From NCBI GenBank assembly GCA_019239975.1, contig JAFAZE010000101.1, positions 1 to 55,373 on the forward strand: a stretch of DNA of 55,373 bases. Direction: 5' to 3'. Source of the DNA: Streptosporangiaceae bacterium (GTDB lineage Bacteria > Actinomycetota > Actinomycetes > Streptosporangiales > Streptosporangiaceae). Both the position numbers and the translations under genes were made by a program. Under the pieces are notes generated by a model, which was given only the letters and a program-made list of their open reading frames with translations, searched no databases and was not told the DNA's origin. Below, piece by piece: positions 18,457 through 29,035 of the stretch (position 1 is its first letter; every line of letters starts with the position of its first letter).

Positions 18457-19742
18457 TGGTGGACTTTCAGGCCCCCAAAGGGGTCAGCGAGTACGTCCCG
18501 CCGCGCGGCGCGCTGTTCGCGGAGGCCCTCGAGGCGTTCACCGCCTCCGCGCGGCGTGCCTGCTACGGCCGCCTGGAGCAGGCGGTGTTCGAGGACACGC
18601 AGCTGTTCGTCCGCGGCGTCGGCGAATCCAGCGACGTGGTGACGAAGGAGATGTACACCTTCGAAGACCGCGGCGGCCGGAGCATCACGCTGCGCCCGGA
18701 GTTCACCGCCGGGCTGCTGCGCTGCGTGCTCGAGCACGGCCTGAACAACGGCCCGCTGCCGGTCAAGGTGTGGACCGCCGGGCCGGTGTTCCGCTACGAG
18801 CGGCCGCAGTCCGGCAGGTACCGCCAGTTCTACCAGTTCGACCTGGAGGCGCTCGGCACCGAGGACCCGGCCATCGACGCGGAGACCATCGCGGTCGCCT
18901 GGGACGCCTACGCCGCTCTCGGGCTGCGCCGGCTGCGGCTGCTGCTGAACTCGCTCGGCGACCGCGAATGCCGTCCCGTTTACCGGAAGGCGCTGCAGGA
19001 GTACCTCCGCGGCCTGGACCTCGACTCCGAGACACGGCAGCGGATCGAGCTGAACCCGCTGCGGGTCCTCGACGACAAGCGGCCCGAGGTGCGGGCCCAG
19101 CTCACCGGCGCGCCGGTGATGACCGATTACCTGTGCGCCGCGTGCGCCGCGCACCACGACCGCGTGCGCGACCTGCTCTCCGGCCTGTCGATCCCGTGGT
19201 CCGACGAGCCTCGCCTGGTCCGCGGCCTCGACTACTACAACCGCACCACCTACGAGTTCGACCACCCGCTGCTCGGCGCGCAGTCCGGCATCGGCGGCGG
19301 CGGCCGGTACGATGGGCTTTCGGAGGATATCGGCGGCCCGCCGTTGCCATCGATCGGGTTCGCGGTCGGCCTGGACCGTATCGTTCTTGCCATTGAAGCC
19401 GAACGAGCGGGGGTTCCCGTCTCACACGCGTACTCCGCGCAGGTGTTCGGCGTGCCGCTCGGCTCCGGCGCGCAGCAGGACATGCTCACCCTGGTCACGG
19501 CGCTGCGCCGGGCCGGTATCCGGGCGGACATGGCGTTCGGCCACCGCGGGCTCAAGGGCGCCATGAAGGCCGCGGACCGCTCCGGGGCCAGCTACGCGGT
19601 ACTGATCGGTGACCACGAGCGCAGCGCCGGTCTCGTTCGGATAAGAAATCTGGAAAACGGCGAGCAGCATGACGTGCCCGCGGACGCCGCGGCGGCGTGG
19701 CTGACCGAACGGCTGCCGGCAGAAGGAGACACGGTTAGATGA
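18456..19742 (+). CDS. hisS: Histidine--tRNA ligase
   Basis: Class II aminoacyl-tRNA synthetase. 428 residues. Motif 2 is in [23 protein letters not shown]; the histidine-binding signatures are [15 protein letters not shown] and GGGGRYDGL; motif 3 is in [11 protein letters not shown]. The C-terminal anticodon-binding domain begins at [13 protein letters not shown] 18456 overlaps the preceding stop and a second GTG follows directly at 18459. Coupled to aspS by ATGA. Confidence 0.97.
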   Translation: MVDFQAPKGVSEYVPPRGALFAEALEAFTASARRACYGRLEQAVFEDTQLFVRGVGESSDVVTKEMYTFEDRGGRSITLRPEFTAGLLRCVLEHGLNNGPLPVKVWTAGPVFRYERPQSGRYRQFYQFDLEALGTEDPAIDAETIAVAWDAYAALGLRRLRLLLNSLGDRECRPVYRKALQEYLRGLDLDSETRQRIELNPLRVLDDKRPEVRAQLTGAPVMTDYLCAACAAHHDRVRDLLSGLSIPWSDEPRLVRGLDYYNRTTYEFDHPLLGAQSGIGGGGRYDGLSEDIGGPPLPSIGFAVGLDRIVLAIEAERAGVPVSHAYSAQVFGVPLGSGAQQDMLTLVTALRRAGIRADMAFGHRGLKGAMKAADRSGASYAVLIGDHERSAGLVRIRNLENGEQHDVPADAAAAWLTERLPAEGDTVR

Positions 19743-21514
19743 TCCGCACCCATGAGGCCGGGACGCTGCGGGCTGGCACCGCGGGAGAGCAGGTGGTGCT
19801 GGCCGGCTGGGTGGCCAGGCGCAGGGACCACGGCGGCGTCGCGTTCATCGACCTGCGCGACGCCAGCGGCGTCGTCCAGGTCGTGTGGCGCGGCGAGGAG
19901 GCTGTCACCCACGAGCTCCGCCCGGAGTCGTGCATCCGGGTCGCCGGGCAGGTGCGGGCGCGGCCGGCCGGGAACGAAAACCCCGACCTGCCCACCGGCG
20001 ACGTCGAGGTCGTCGCCGACGCCGTCGAGGTGCTCAGCGAGGCGGAGCCGCTGCCGTTCCCCGTCGAACCCGCCGCGGACATCAGCGAGGACGTCCGCCT
20101 GAGGTACCGGTACCTGGACATCAGGCGGGAGGACACCGCGCGGGCGCTGCGGGTGCGGTCGCAGGCCGCCTACCTGCTGTCCGACGTGATGCGCGACCAC
20201 CGGTTCGTGAACGTGGAGACGCCGTACCTCACCAGGTCCACGCCGGAGGGCGCGCGCGACTTCCTGGTCCCGGTGCGGCTGCGGCCGGGCAACTGGTACG
20301 CGCTGCCGCAGTCACCGCAGTTGTTCAAGCAGCTTCTCATGGTCGGCGGCCTGGAGCGGTACTACCAGCTCGCGCGCTGCTTCCGCGACGAGGACTTCCG
20401 CAAGGACCGGCAGCCCGAGTTCACCCAGATCGACATCGAGATGTCGTTCGTGACCAGGGACGACGTGATCGCCGTCGCCGAGGACATCGTGGCGACGCTG
20501 TGGGGGTCGCTGGCCGGCTACCCGGTGCCGCTGCCGATCCCGCGGATGACGTACGCGGACGCCATGGCGCGGTACGGATCGGACAAGCCGGACCTGCGGT
20601 TCGGCCTCGAGCTCACCGACCTGACCGACTACTTCGCGGGGACCGAGTTCCGTGTGTTCCAGGCGCCGTACGTGGGCGCGGTGGTGATGCCGGGCGGGGC
20701 GTCGCAGTCCCGCCGGGAGCTCGACGCGTGGCAGGAGTGGGCGCGGTCGCGCGGCGCCAGGGGGCTGGCGTACGCGCTCGTCGGCGCCGACTCCGACACC
20801 GGCTCCGGCACGCCGGCGCCCGCCATCACCGGGCCGGTCGCCAGGAACCTGTCCGAGGCGGAGCGGTCCGGCCTCGCCGGGGCCATGGGCGCCTCGCCGG
20901 GCGACTGCATCTTCTTCGCCGCGGGCAAGGCGTCGCAGGCGCAGGAACTGCTCGGCGCCGCGCGGCTGGAGATCGGCCAGCGGTGCGGGCTGATCGACCC
21001 GTCCGCGTGGTCGTTCGTGTGGGTTGTCGACGCGCCGATGTTCGCCGGCGACGGCGCGGGTGGCTGGACGTCGGTGCACCACCCGTTCACCGCGCCGCTG
21101 CCCGAATGGGCGGACAAGTTCGCGCTGGAGCCGGACCTCGCGCTGGCCGACGCGTACGACATCGTGTGCAACGGCTACGAGATCGGCGGCGGGTCGATCC
21201 GTATCCACCGGTCCGCGATGCAGCGCGCCGTGTTCGACGTGATCGGGCTGTCCGCGGGGGAGGCGCGGTCGCAGTTCGGGTTCCTGCTCGACGCGTTCAG
21301 GTACGGGCCGCCGCCGCACGGCGGGATCGCGTTCGGCTGGGACCGCGTGGTCATGCTGCTGTCCGGCGCCCCCACGATCCGGGACGTGATCGCGTTCCCC
21401 AAGGCAGCCTCCGGCGCCGACCCGCTGACCGGCGCCCCGACCCCCATCACCCCCGAGCAGCGCCGCGAGGCCGGCGTCGACGCCACCCCAGCCCCGCCAG
21501 CCGAATCCGCCTAG
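19739..21514 (+). CDS. aspS: Aspartate--tRNA ligase, probably of the non-discriminating Asp/Asn type
   Basis: 591 residues, a bacterial-type AspRS with N-terminal OB-fold anticodon domain, class II core and the bacterial GAD insertion. Visible motifs include the [19 protein letters not shown] region, [43 protein letters not shown] and the C-terminal [12 protein letters not shown]. The anticodon domain reads [15 protein letters not shown]. The histidine at this place is associated with enzymes that also charge tRNA-Asn (Pseudomonas, mycobacteria), which then need GatCAB. ATG 19739 overlaps the hisS stop. Confidence 0.96.
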   Translation: MIRTHEAGTLRAGTAGEQVVLAGWVARRRDHGGVAFIDLRDASGVVQVVWRGEEAVTHELRPESCIRVAGQVRARPAGNENPDLPTGDVEVVADAVEVLSEAEPLPFPVEPAADISEDVRLRYRYLDIRREDTARALRVRSQAAYLLSDVMRDHRFVNVETPYLTRSTPEGARDFLVPVRLRPGNWYALPQSPQLFKQLLMVGGLERYYQLARCFRDEDFRKDRQPEFTQIDIEMSFVTRDDVIAVAEDIVATLWGSLAGYPVPLPIPRMTYADAMARYGSDKPDLRFGLELTDLTDYFAGTEFRVFQAPYVGAVVMPGGASQSRRELDAWQEWARSRGARGLAYALVGADSDTGSGTPAPAITGPVARNLSEAERSGLAGAMGASPGDCIFFAAGKASQAQELLGAARLEIGQRCGLIDPSAWSFVWVVDAPMFAGDGAGGWTSVHHPFTAPLPEWADKFALEPDLALADAYDIVCNGYEIGGGSIRIHRSAMQRAVFDVIGLSAGEARSQFGFLLDAFRYGPPPHGGIAFGWDRVVMLLSGAPTIRDVIAFPKAASGADPLTGAPTPITPEQRREAGVDATPAPPAESA

Positions 21515-21626
21515 CGGCCGCCCCGCCCTCGCCCTCGCCCGCCGCCCCGTCTCTCCCGCCGCGCTCGCCCGCCGCCCCGTCTCTCCCCGCCGCGCCTCCG
21601 GGGCGCGGATCCACCCTTCCCCGGGG

Positions 21627-21672
21627 TTCGGGTGCAATCCGTGCTGTTACAGCGACGCGGATTGCACCCAAA
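21627..21672. repeat. Dispersed two-tier hairpin, family B copy 1
   Basis: Perfect outer stem GGGTGCAATCCG (21630-21641) and CGGATTGCACCC (21658-21669), flanked by a partial TT/AA extension. The 16-base loop TGCTGTTACAGCGACG contains an inner stem GCTG-TTA-CAGC. It lies between aspS and rarA, with related copies at 45343, 52234 and probably 30121. Confidence 0.9.
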
Positions 21673-21716
21673 TGCCGCTGATGCCGCGGCTGCCGCGTCC
21701 ATCGCGCCGCCGCGGG

Positions 21717-21722
21717 TAGTGT
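21717..21722 (+). promoter_or_regulatory. Candidate -10 of rarA for a leaderless transcript
   Basis: TAGTGT ends 6 bases before the GTG start at 21729, the spacing expected when transcription begins at the start codon. No clear -35 is visible. Confidence 0.35.
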
Positions 21723-21728
21723 CGGGGC

Positions 21729-23108
21729 GTGGCCATGAGAAATGACGGCCAGTCACCGAGTTTGTTCGACGAGGCCGAGGAGCAGGCCGCGCAGCGTGCC
21801 GCGCCGCTGGCGGTGCGGATGCGCCCGCGGGGTCTTGACGAGGTGATCGGCCAGCGGCACCTGACCGCGCCGGGCACGCCGTTCCGTAACCTCATCGACA
21901 ACGACGCGCCGATGTCGCTGCTGCTGTGGGGGCCGCCGGGCACCGGCAAGACCACGCTCGCATACGTGGTCAGCCAGGTCACCAGCAGGCGCTTCGTCGA
22001 GCTTTCCGCGGTGACCGCGGGCGTGAAGGACGTGCGCGCGGCCGTGGACGCCGCGCGGCGCGAGCTCGGCATGACCGGCAGGCAGACCGTGCTGTTCATC
22101 GACGAGGTGCACAGGTTCAGCAAGACGCAGCAGGACGCGCTGCTGCCCGCGGTCGAGAACCGCTGGGTGTCGTTCATCGGGGCGACCACGGAGAACCCGT
22201 CGTTTTCCGTGGTGTCCCCGCTGCTGTCCCGCTCGCTGCTGCTCACCCTGCGGCCGCTCACCGAGGACGACATCCGCGAGGTCGCCGAGCGCGCGCTGAG
22301 CAGCGACCGCGGCCTCGCCGGGAAGGTGACGCTGCACGATGACGCGCGCGAGCACCTCATCCGGCTCGCCGGGGGTGACGCGCGCCGCGCGCTCACCTAC
22401 CTGGAGGCCGCGGCGCTCGGCACCAGCGTCATCGACACCGGGACGCTCGAGCGCGCGGTGGACCGCGCCGCCGTCCGCTACGACCGTGACGGCGATCAGC
22501 ACTACGACGTGATCAGCGCGTTCATCAAGTCGATCAGGGGCAGCGACGTGGACGCCGCGCTGCACTACCTGGCCAGGATGATCGAGGCGGGGGAGGACCC
22601 GCGGTTCATCGCGCGCCGGCTGATCGTGCACGCGAGCGAGGACGTCGGGATGGCGGACCCGGCCGCGCTGCAGACCGCCATCGCCGCGGCGCACGCCGTC
22701 GAGTTCGTCGGCCTGCCGGAGGCGCGGATCAACCTGGCGCAGGCGGTGATCCACCTGTCGCTGGCGCCGAAGTCCAACTCCGTCATCAAGGCGATCAGCG
22801 CCGCCGAGGCGGACGTGCGCGCGGGACGGCTCGGCGCGGTGCCCGCGCACCTGCGCGACGCGCACTACGCCGGCGCGGCCAGGCTGGGGCACGGCGAGGG
22901 CTACGTGTACCCGCACGACACCCCCGAGGGCGTCGTCGCGCAGCGCTATGCCCCCGAGCCCGTCGGCGGCCGCACCTATTATGAGCCTTCCGGGCACGGG
23001 CTCGAGGCACGGTTTTCCGAACGGGCGGCGCGCATCCGTGCGATCCTGCGGGGGGACGCGGGGGATCAGGGTGACCCGAAAGACGTAGCCGAAAGGGGAT
23101 CCGAATGA
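21729..23108 (+). CDS. rarA: Replication-associated recombination protein RarA (MgsA), AAA+ ATPase
   Basis: Clamp-loader-like ATPase acting at stalled replication forks and single-strand gaps. 459 residues. The N-terminus has SLFDEAEEQ before [20 protein letters not shown]; Walker [10 protein letters not shown], Walker B FIDEVHRF, sensor 1 GATTENPSF and sensor 2 in [14 protein letters not shown] follow. The C-terminal tetramerisation region ([49 protein letters not shown]) is intact. GTG 21729 or ATG 21735 may be the start. Overlaps the DUF948 gene by ATGA. Confidence 0.96.
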   Translation: MAMRNDGQSPSLFDEAEEQAAQRAAPLAVRMRPRGLDEVIGQRHLTAPGTPFRNLIDNDAPMSLLLWGPPGTGKTTLAYVVSQVTSRRFVELSAVTAGVKDVRAAVDAARRELGMTGRQTVLFIDEVHRFSKTQQDALLPAVENRWVSFIGATTENPSFSVVSPLLSRSLLLTLRPLTEDDIREVAERALSSDRGLAGKVTLHDDAREHLIRLAGGDARRALTYLEAAALGTSVIDTGTLERAVDRAAVRYDRDGDQHYDVISAFIKSIRGSDVDAALHYLARMIEAGEDPRFIARRLIVHASEDVGMADPAALQTAIAAAHAVEFVGLPEARINLAQAVIHLSLAPKSNSVIKAISAAEADVRAGRLGAVPAHLRDAHYAGAARLGHGEGYVYPHDTPEGVVAQRYAPEPVGGRTYYEPSGHGLEARFSERAARIRAILRGDAGDQGDPKDVAERGSE

Positions 23109-23548
23109 ACGCCACTGCGCTCGCCGCGCTGATCGCCGCGGTGAGCTTCGCGGTCCTCGCCGGCGTGGGCGTCTACGTCATGCTCCGGCTGGCCCGCCTG
23201 CTCACCGGCGGGACGGAGCTGGTGGCCGAGCTGCGCGGCCGCGGCGACGCGCTGTTCGCCCGGGCGAACGCCGCCGTCGACCGGGCCAGCGAGCAGCTGG
23301 ACCGGACCGACGCGGTCACCGCCAGCATGGACGAGCTCGGCGCCGGCATGTCCGAGCTCGCGGGCCAGGTGTCGGCGCTGGCCGGCCTCGGCCGCGCGAT
23401 CGCGAGCGGCCCCGTCGGCCGCGCCGCCGCCCTCGCCTACGGCGTCCGCCACGCGGTGAGCGTGCGCCGGACGGGACGAGTCACGCTGGGGAACCAGCTG
23501 AACGGCGGACGGGGACGTGAGCTGCCTTCCGGGAGGTCTGACACATGA
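23105..23548 (+). CDS. DUF948-type membrane protein
   Basis: 147 residues. One N-terminal membrane helix ([22 protein letters not shown]) is followed by a helical region with Ala/Asp/Glu heptads and no catalytic motif, as in DUF948 proteins. The C-terminal 25 residues are polar. ATGA overlaps on both sides (rarA before, the 72-residue protein after) tie it to a single operon. The same pair stands between rarA and alaS in Streptomyces. The role is unknown. Confidence 0.85.
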   Translation: MNATALAALIAAVSFAVLAGVGVYVMLRLARLLTGGTELVAELRGRGDALFARANAAVDRASEQLDRTDAVTASMDELGAGMSELAGQVSALAGLGRAIASGPVGRAAALAYGVRHAVSVRRTGRVTLGNQLNGGRGRELPSGRSDT

Positions 23549-23763
23549 TTCGCAGGGGATTCTGGCTGGTGCTCGGCGCCACGGGCGGGATCATGGGTTA
23601 CCGGCGTGTCACTGCGCTGCGCCGCCAGGTATCCGGCAAGCTGGCCGGGCGGGAGGTCGTGCGGTTCGCCCGCGACGTGCGCGAGGGCATGGACCTGTAT
23701 ATGGCTCGGCATCCGGAGCCGGGAGGCCCTAACCTCAGAGCACAAGAAGAAGACGATCAGTGA
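23545..23763 (+). CDS. Small conserved actinobacterial protein (72 aa), function unknown
   Basis: A hydrophobic N-terminal segment ([15 protein letters not shown]) with basic flanks is followed by an amphipathic region [19 protein letters not shown] and an acidic end. It resembles the short protein found just before alaS in other actinobacteria. ATGA overlap with the DUF948 gene and 10 bases to the alaS start argue that it is translated. No enzymatic motif is present. Confidence 0.82.
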   Translation: MIRRGFWLVLGATGGIMGYRRVTALRRQVSGKLAGREVVRFARDVREGMDLYMARHPEPGGPNLRAQEEDDQ

Positions 23764-23773
23764 GGACGTTCAG

Positions 23774-26503
23774 ATGGAGTCGGCGGAGATCGCCAGGCGG
23801 TTCCTGACATATTTCAAGAAGCAGGGGCACACGATCGTGCCCTCGGCCAGCCTGGTCGCCGACGATCCCACGGTCTTGTTCGTCATCGCCGGCATGCAGC
23901 CGTTCAAGGCCTACCTCCTCGGCCAGCAGACCCCGCCGTTCAGGCGAGCGGCGGACGTGCAGAAGTGCGTTCGGACGCTGGACATCGAGGAGGTCGGCAG
24001 GACCAGCCGGCACGCGACGTTCTTCCAGATGCTCGGCAACTGGTCGTTCGGCGACTACTTCAAGGAGGGTGCGATCCCGTTCGCCTGGGAGCTGCTGACC
24101 ATGTCCGAGGCGGACGGCGGGTTCGGCTTCCCGGAGAGCCGGCTGTGGGCGACGGTGCTGCACAACGACGACGAGGCGTACGCGATCTGGCGTGAGGCGA
24201 TCGGCCTTCCGGAGAGCCGGATCCAGCGCCGCGGGCTCAAGGACAACTACTGGCACATGGGCGTGGCCGGCCCGGGCGGCCCCTGCTCGGAGATCTACTA
24301 CGACCGGGGACCGGAATACGGCCGCGACGGCGGCCCCGAGGCGGACGAGGACCGCTACCTGGAGGTTTGGAACCTCGTCTTCATGCAGGACCAGCTCAGC
24401 GCGGCCCGGGCCAAGGACGACTTCGACATCGAGGGCCCGCTGCCGTCGCGGAACGTCGACACCGGGATGGGCCTGGAGCGGATGGCGGTGCTGCTGCAGG
24501 GCGTCGACAACATCTACGAGATCGACACCACCTGGAAGATCCTCGAGCGGGCGGCGGAGCTCAGCGAGCAGCCCTACGGGCGCGACCCGAGGGCCGACGT
24601 CGCGCTGAAGGTCGTCGCCGACCACGTGCGCTGCTCGGTGATGCTGATCGGCGACGGCGTGCTGCCGGGCAACGAGGGCGCCGGCTACGTGCTGCGGCGC
24701 GTGCTGCGGCGCAGCATCCGCAACCTCCGGCTGCTGGCCGGCGGCCAGCGCGGCGGCGGCGCGCCCGGGCCCGGCACCGGGTTCATGCACGAGCTGACCT
24801 CGGTCGCGATCGACGCGATGGCGCCCATCTACCCGGAGCTGCGCGGGGACGCGGCGAACATCCACACGGTGATCGACGCGGAGGAGGCGGCGTTCGCGGG
24901 CACGCTGCGCACCGGCACCGCGATCTTCGACGCCGCGGTCGAGGAGACCAGGCGCAGGCGCTCGTCCGTGCTGCCCGGCGCGCAGGCGTTCCAGCTGCAC
25001 GACACCTACGGCTTCCCGATCGACCTGACCCTGGAGATGGCCGCGGAGCAGGGGCTGTCGGTGGACGAGGAGGGCTTCCGCCGCCTGATGGCGGAGCAGA
25101 AGGAGCGGGCGAGGCGGGACGCGGCGGAGAAGAAGACCGGTAACCTCGACGTCTCGGTCTACGCGACGCTGCTCGAGCGGGCCGGCAAGGTCGCCTTCAC
25201 CGGCTACGACCAGGCCACCGGCGAGGCGGCCGTCGTCGGCCTGCTGGTGGGCGGCGTACCGGCGCCGTCGGCCACCGCCGGCGACGAAGTCCTGGTGGTG
25301 CTCGACCGCACCCCGTTCTACGCCGAGGGCGGCGGCCAGCTGCCGGACCACGGCGTGATCAGGGTGAACGGTCCCTCGGGCCCCGCCGAAATCGAGGTCT
25401 TCGACGTCCAGGCGCCGCTGCCCGGCCTGATCGTGCACCGCGGCAAGGTGCGGTCCGGCGAGGTGATCGCCGGAGCGGCGGCCTACGCGGAGATCGATGT
25501 CGATCGGCGCCGCGCCGTCTCCCGGTCGCACACCGCCACCCACCTGGTGCACCGCGCGCTGCGCGGCGCTCTGGGCGAGTCGGCGGCGCAGGCGGGTTCG
25601 GAGAACGCGCCGGGCAGGCTGCGATTCGACTTCACCGCCGCGGGCGCGGTGCCGCACACGGTGCTCCGCGAGGTCGAGGACGAGGTCAACCGCGTGCTCA
25701 TCAACGACCTGGCGGTGCGCGCGTTCCACACCTCGCTGGACGAGGCGCGAGCGATGGGCGCGCTCGCGCTGTTCGGCGAGAAGTACTCCGATGATGTCCG
25801 CGTCGTCGAGGTCGGCGAGTACTCCCGCGAGCTGTGCGGCGGGACGCACGTCGCCAGGTCCGGCCAGCTCGGCCTCGTGAAGCTGCTCGGCGAGTCGTCC
25901 ATCGGGTCGAGCACGCGCCGCGTGGAGGCGCTGGTGGGCATCGACGCGTTCCGCTTCCTGGCCAGGGAGAGCGTGCTCGTCAGCCAGCTCAGCGAGCAGC
26001 TCAAGGCCCGGCCGGAGGAGCTGCCCGAGCGGATCTCCGGCGTCGTGACCCGGCTGCGCGACGCCGAACGCGAGCTGAACCGGCTCCGCTCCGCCCAGCT
26101 GCTCGAGTCCGCGGGCACGATCGCCGACGCGGCGGAGAACATCGGCGGCGTCGCGTTCGTCGCGCACCGCGTGCCGGACGGCACCGACGCGGACGGCATC
26201 CGCAAGCTCGCGCTCGACGTGCGTGGCAGGCTCCCGGCGCTGCGGCCCGCCGTCGTGATGATGACCGGCATGCCGGCCGGCCGGCCGGTCGTGGTGATCG
26301 CGGTCAACGAGGCGGGCCGCGGGTTGGGGCTCAACGCCGGCACCCTGGTCGGCCTCGCGGCGCGGGCGCTGGGCGGCGGTGGCGGCGGCAGGCCTGACGT
26401 CGCGCAGGGCGGCGGCGCGGCGAACCCGGATCCGCAGGTCATTGACGCCGCATCTGAGGTGGTCCGCGGCGCATTGCGGGACAGGGCGCGGGGCGGCGGG
26501 TAA
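23774..26503 (+). CDS. alaS: Alanine--tRNA ligase
   Basis: 909 residues. The class II core includes [54 protein letters not shown] and [24 protein letters not shown]. The editing domain has both zinc/substrate motifs, [12 protein letters not shown] and [10 protein letters not shown]. The C-terminal C-Ala domain has a glycine-rich end. ATG 23774, with GAGGA 8 bases upstream, gives the family start [14 protein letters not shown]; longer readings enter the preceding gene. Confidence 0.97.
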   Translation: MESAEIARRFLTYFKKQGHTIVPSASLVADDPTVLFVIAGMQPFKAYLLGQQTPPFRRAADVQKCVRTLDIEEVGRTSRHATFFQMLGNWSFGDYFKEGAIPFAWELLTMSEADGGFGFPESRLWATVLHNDDEAYAIWREAIGLPESRIQRRGLKDNYWHMGVAGPGGPCSEIYYDRGPEYGRDGGPEADEDRYLEVWNLVFMQDQLSAARAKDDFDIEGPLPSRNVDTGMGLERMAVLLQGVDNIYEIDTTWKILERAAELSEQPYGRDPRADVALKVVADHVRCSVMLIGDGVLPGNEGAGYVLRRVLRRSIRNLRLLAGGQRGGGAPGPGTGFMHELTSVAIDAMAPIYPELRGDAANIHTVIDAEEAAFAGTLRTGTAIFDAAVEETRRRRSSVLPGAQAFQLHDTYGFPIDLTLEMAAEQGLSVDEEGFRRLMAEQKERARRDAAEKKTGNLDVSVYATLLERAGKVAFTGYDQATGEAAVVGLLVGGVPAPSATAGDEVLVVLDRTPFYAEGGGQLPDHGVIRVNGPSGPAEIEVFDVQAPLPGLIVHRGKVRSGEVIAGAAAYAEIDVDRRRAVSRSHTATHLVHRALRGALGESAAQAGSENAPGRLRFDFTAAGAVPHTVLREVEDEVNRVLINDLAVRAFHTSLDEARAMGALALFGEKYSDDVRVVEVGEYSRELCGGTHVARSGQLGLVKLLGESSIGSSTRRVEALVGIDAFRFLARESVLVSQLSEQLKARPEELPERISGVVTRLRDAERELNRLRSAQLLESAGTIADAAENIGGVAFVAHRVPDGTDADGIRKLALDVRGRLPALRPAVVMMTGMPAGRPVVVIAVNEAGRGLGLNAGTLVGLAARALGGGGGGRPDVAQGGGAANPDPQVIDAASEVVRGALRDRARGGG

Positions 26504-26506
26504 CGT
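26501..26506 (+). promoter_or_regulatory. Candidate -10 of ruvX-mltG-aroE
   Basis: TAACGT starts inside the alaS stop codon and ends 6 bases before the ruvX ATG, consistent with a leaderless transcript. There is no convincing -35. Confidence 0.3.
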
Positions 26507-26512
26507 GTTTCC

Positions 26513-27016
26513 ATGTTGTCGCGAACCGGGCTGCCGGTGAGGGCCGGCGTCCGCCTGGCTGTCGACCCGGGTTCGGTACGCATCGGCGTGGCCCGCAGCG
26601 ATCCCGGCGGCATCCTGGCCAGCCCGCTGACGTTCGTCAGGCGCGGCAAAAACGACCTGGATGAGCTGGCGTCGCTGGCCGAAGCCGAGGACGCCGTAGA
26701 GATCATCGTCGGCCTGCCCAGGTCGCTGTCGGGCCGGGACGGCCCGGCGGCGGCCACGGCGCGGGAATTCGCGGCGGCTCTGGCGGCCCGTGTCGCGCCG
26801 GTGCCGGTACGGCTGGTCGATGAACGTTTCACCACGGTTTCGGCGCATGCCGCGCTGCGCCAGGGCGGCCGCGATTCGCGGGCGCGCCGTCTCGCGTCCG
26901 ACCAGGCCGCCGCGGCGGTGCTGCTGCAGGCCACGCTGGACGCGGAGCGCCGGACCGGGTGCCCGCCCGGTGACCTGGTGCTTCCCGGCCCCGACCGCAG
27001 CGGAGCCGGCGGATGA
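26513..27016 (+). CDS. ruvX: RNase H-fold nuclease RuvX (YqgF)
   Basis: 167 residues. The family hallmarks are LAVDPGSVRIGVARSDPGG at the start, EIIVGLPRSLSGRDGPAA in the middle and VRLVDERFTTVSAHAALRQGGR before the final SDQAAAAVLLQATLD. It keeps the acidic positions of the RNase H-like site. Linked to 16S rRNA 5'-end processing in E. coli and described as a Holliday resolvase in Mycobacterium. In the conserved order alaS-ruvX-mltG-aroE; ATGA overlap with mltG. Confidence 0.95.
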   Translation: MLSRTGLPVRAGVRLAVDPGSVRIGVARSDPGGILASPLTFVRRGKNDLDELASLAEAEDAVEIIVGLPRSLSGRDGPAAATAREFAAALAARVAPVPVRLVDERFTTVSAHAALRQGGRDSRARRLASDQAAAAVLLQATLDAERRTGCPPGDLVLPGPDRSGAGG

Positions 27017-29016
27017 GCGCGCGGCACGCCGGCCGCGGGGACGGCGAATACGACCGCGACGCCACCGGCAGCAGCGGCACCGGCAGCGGCGGCATCTGGC
27101 GCGGCGACCCCGCTCGCCCTGGGGGACGGCCCCCCGGTCCCCCCGGTGACAGCGGCCCTGGCGGCATCTGGCGCGGCGACAGTGGCCGGGGCGCCACCGG
27201 CCCTGGCGGCATCTGGCCAGGCCAGGACGTGCCCCTCCGGGAACCACGGGAACCACGGGAACCACAAGGAGCACGGGAATCCTGGGGCCATGACCGGCGA
27301 AATCCGGCCGCCAGGCAGCGCACGGCGGGATACGGCCGCCCGCAGGAGCCGTCGCGCTCCCGTGAGTCCCGTGATCCCCGTGAGCCCGCCTGGCCGCGCG
27401 ACGCGGCCCAGCGGCAGCCGTGGCCGCGGGACCCCGCGGCCGTACAGCCGCCTCGTCCCGCCGGGAGGCAGGGAAACTGGCCGCCCGCCGCGCCGCGCGA
27501 TCGCGATCCCCGCCCGCGACGCGATGACCGCACGCCGCGCGATCCGTACGCCCCGCCGGGCCGGGATCCCCGGCGGCATGCGCGGTATGAGCCCGCCGAC
27601 GGCGCCCAGTACCCGCCGGACCCCGGTTACCCGCCCGGCGGTTATCCTCCGGACCGCTATCCGCCCGAGGGTGGCTACCGGTCTCCCGCCGGCTATCCGC
27701 CCGGCGAGCGTTACCCGGCCGGCGCCGGCTACCCTGCGGGGGCCGCGTACGCCCCCGGCGACGGCCCGTATCCCGGCCAGGGCGAGGAGGACGCGGGCTG
27801 GGACGACGGCGATGCCGACGACAGGTTCCTGCCCGGCTTCGGGGATCCCGGTGACGAAAGCGACGACCGTGGCGGCGGTGACGGCCGCCGCGGCAGGCGC
27901 CGTGGCCGCGCGCGCCGCCGCGGCCGGGGCGGTCCCGGCGATGACTTCGGCGGCCCTGGCGGCTCCGGCCGCGGCCCCGGCGGCAGCGACCGCCCGAGGC
28001 GCCGCGGGCTGCGCCGGCTCGCCCCGGCGGCGGCCCTCGTGCTGCTGCTCGTTATCGTGCTGCCGCTCGCGATCGGCGGCTTCTACGCCTACCGGTTCGT
28101 CGAGGGCAAGTTCTTCCCGGCCGACTACTCCGGCCCCGGCACCACCCCCAGCGTGATGGTCCAGGTCAAGAGCGGTGACACGGCAAGCAGCCTCGGGCCC
28201 CGGCTGCAGGAACTCGGGGTGGTGGCCAGTTCCCGCGCGTTCGTGCTCGCCGCGGAGCACAGCACGTCCGCCGCGGGCCTCGAGGCGGGCTTCTACCGGC
28301 TCCACCATCACATGCAGGCCAGCATCGCGTATCAGGACCTGCTGAACCCGGCCAACCGCGTGCAGCTCACGATCACGTTCCCCGAGGGCCTGCGGACGTC
28401 GCAGGTCGCGGTCGTGCTCGGCGAGCGGTCCGGCATACCGCTGAGCGATTACCAGCACGTGCTGGCCAGCCCCGCACAGCTCGGCCTCCCCGCATACGCG
28501 GGTGGCAAGCCGGAGGGCTACCTGTTCCCGGCGACCTACCAGGTTCAGCCGAACGCGACGGCGCTCAGCGTGCTGCAGGCGATGGTGCAGCGGTTCACCC
28601 AGGAGGCGGCCGTCGTCAACCTGCCCGGCGCGGCGGCGCAGGTGCACCTGACGCCGACCCAGGCGATCATCGTGGCCAGCCTGGTGCAGGCGGAAGGCGG
28701 AAGGCTCTCCGACTACGGGAAGATCGCCCGCGTGGTCTACAACCGGCTGGCACAGCACATGAGGCTGCAGTTCGACAGCACGGTGTTCTACGGCCTCGGC
28801 CTGTTCGGCACCGCGGCGACGACCAAGGAGATCAGCACGCCGGGCCCGTACAACACGTACCTGAACTATGGCCTGCCCCCGGGCCCGATCGACAACCCGG
28901 GCAGGGCCGCGATCGAGGCCGCGCTCCACCCGGCGGCAGGCAACTGGCTGTACTTCATCAGCTTCAAGAACGGCACGTCCGAGTTTTCCCCGACGCCGCT
29001 GCCCGGCCAGGGGTGA
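27013..29016 (+). CDS. mltG: Endolytic murein transglycosylase MltG with long disordered N-terminus
   Basis: Membrane lytic transglycosylase that cuts nascent glycan strands and helps set chain length. 667 residues, nearly twice the E. coli length. About 335 residues of Gly/Pro/Arg/Asp-rich cytosolic sequence come first, with repeats GGIWRGD and YPP/YPAG. One membrane helix (LVLLLVIVLPLAIGGFYAY) and the extracytoplasmic YceG domain follow, with the LysM-like start VQVKSGDTASSLG, TFPEGLRTSQVA, and the active-site region IIVASLVQAEGG whose Glu is the probable catalytic residue. LPPGPIDNPGRAAIEAALHPA is the usual C-terminal signature. Coupled to ruvX by ATGA. Confidence 0.95.
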   Translation: MSARHAGRGDGEYDRDATGSSGTGSGGIWRGDPARPGGRPPGPPGDSGPGGIWRGDSGRGATGPGGIWPGQDVPLREPREPREPQGARESWGHDRRNPAARQRTAGYGRPQEPSRSRESRDPREPAWPRDAAQRQPWPRDPAAVQPPRPAGRQGNWPPAAPRDRDPRPRRDDRTPRDPYAPPGRDPRRHARYEPADGAQYPPDPGYPPGGYPPDRYPPEGGYRSPAGYPPGERYPAGAGYPAGAAYAPGDGPYPGQGEEDAGWDDGDADDRFLPGFGDPGDESDDRGGGDGRRGRRRGRARRRGRGGPGDDFGGPGGSGRGPGGSDRPRRRGLRRLAPAAALVLLLVIVLPLAIGGFYAYRFVEGKFFPADYSGPGTTPSVMVQVKSGDTASSLGPRLQELGVVASSRAFVLAAEHSTSAAGLEAGFYRLHHHMQASIAYQDLLNPANRVQLTITFPEGLRTSQVAVVLGERSGIPLSDYQHVLASPAQLGLPAYAGGKPEGYLFPATYQVQPNATALSVLQAMVQRFTQEAAVVNLPGAAAQVHLTPTQAIIVASLVQAEGGRLSDYGKIARVVYNRLAQHMRLQFDSTVFYGLGLFGTAATTKEISTPGPYNTYLNYGLPPGPIDNPGRAAIEAALHPAAGNWLYFISFKNGTSEFSPTPLPGQG

Positions 29017-29035
29017 GGGCCGGAGCCCGCCAGCC

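Noticed and set aside
23735..27274. Very long minus-strand ORF opposite alaS, ruvX and mltG
   Set aside because: Its product is Arg/Ala/His-rich antisense of strongly coding genes; long antisense frames are expected at this GC content.
27146..28156. Long alternative-frame ORF inside mltG
   Set aside because: It lies over the Gly/Pro/Arg-rich N-terminus, where GC-rich repeats keep several frames open. The mltG frame continues into a clear enzyme domain.
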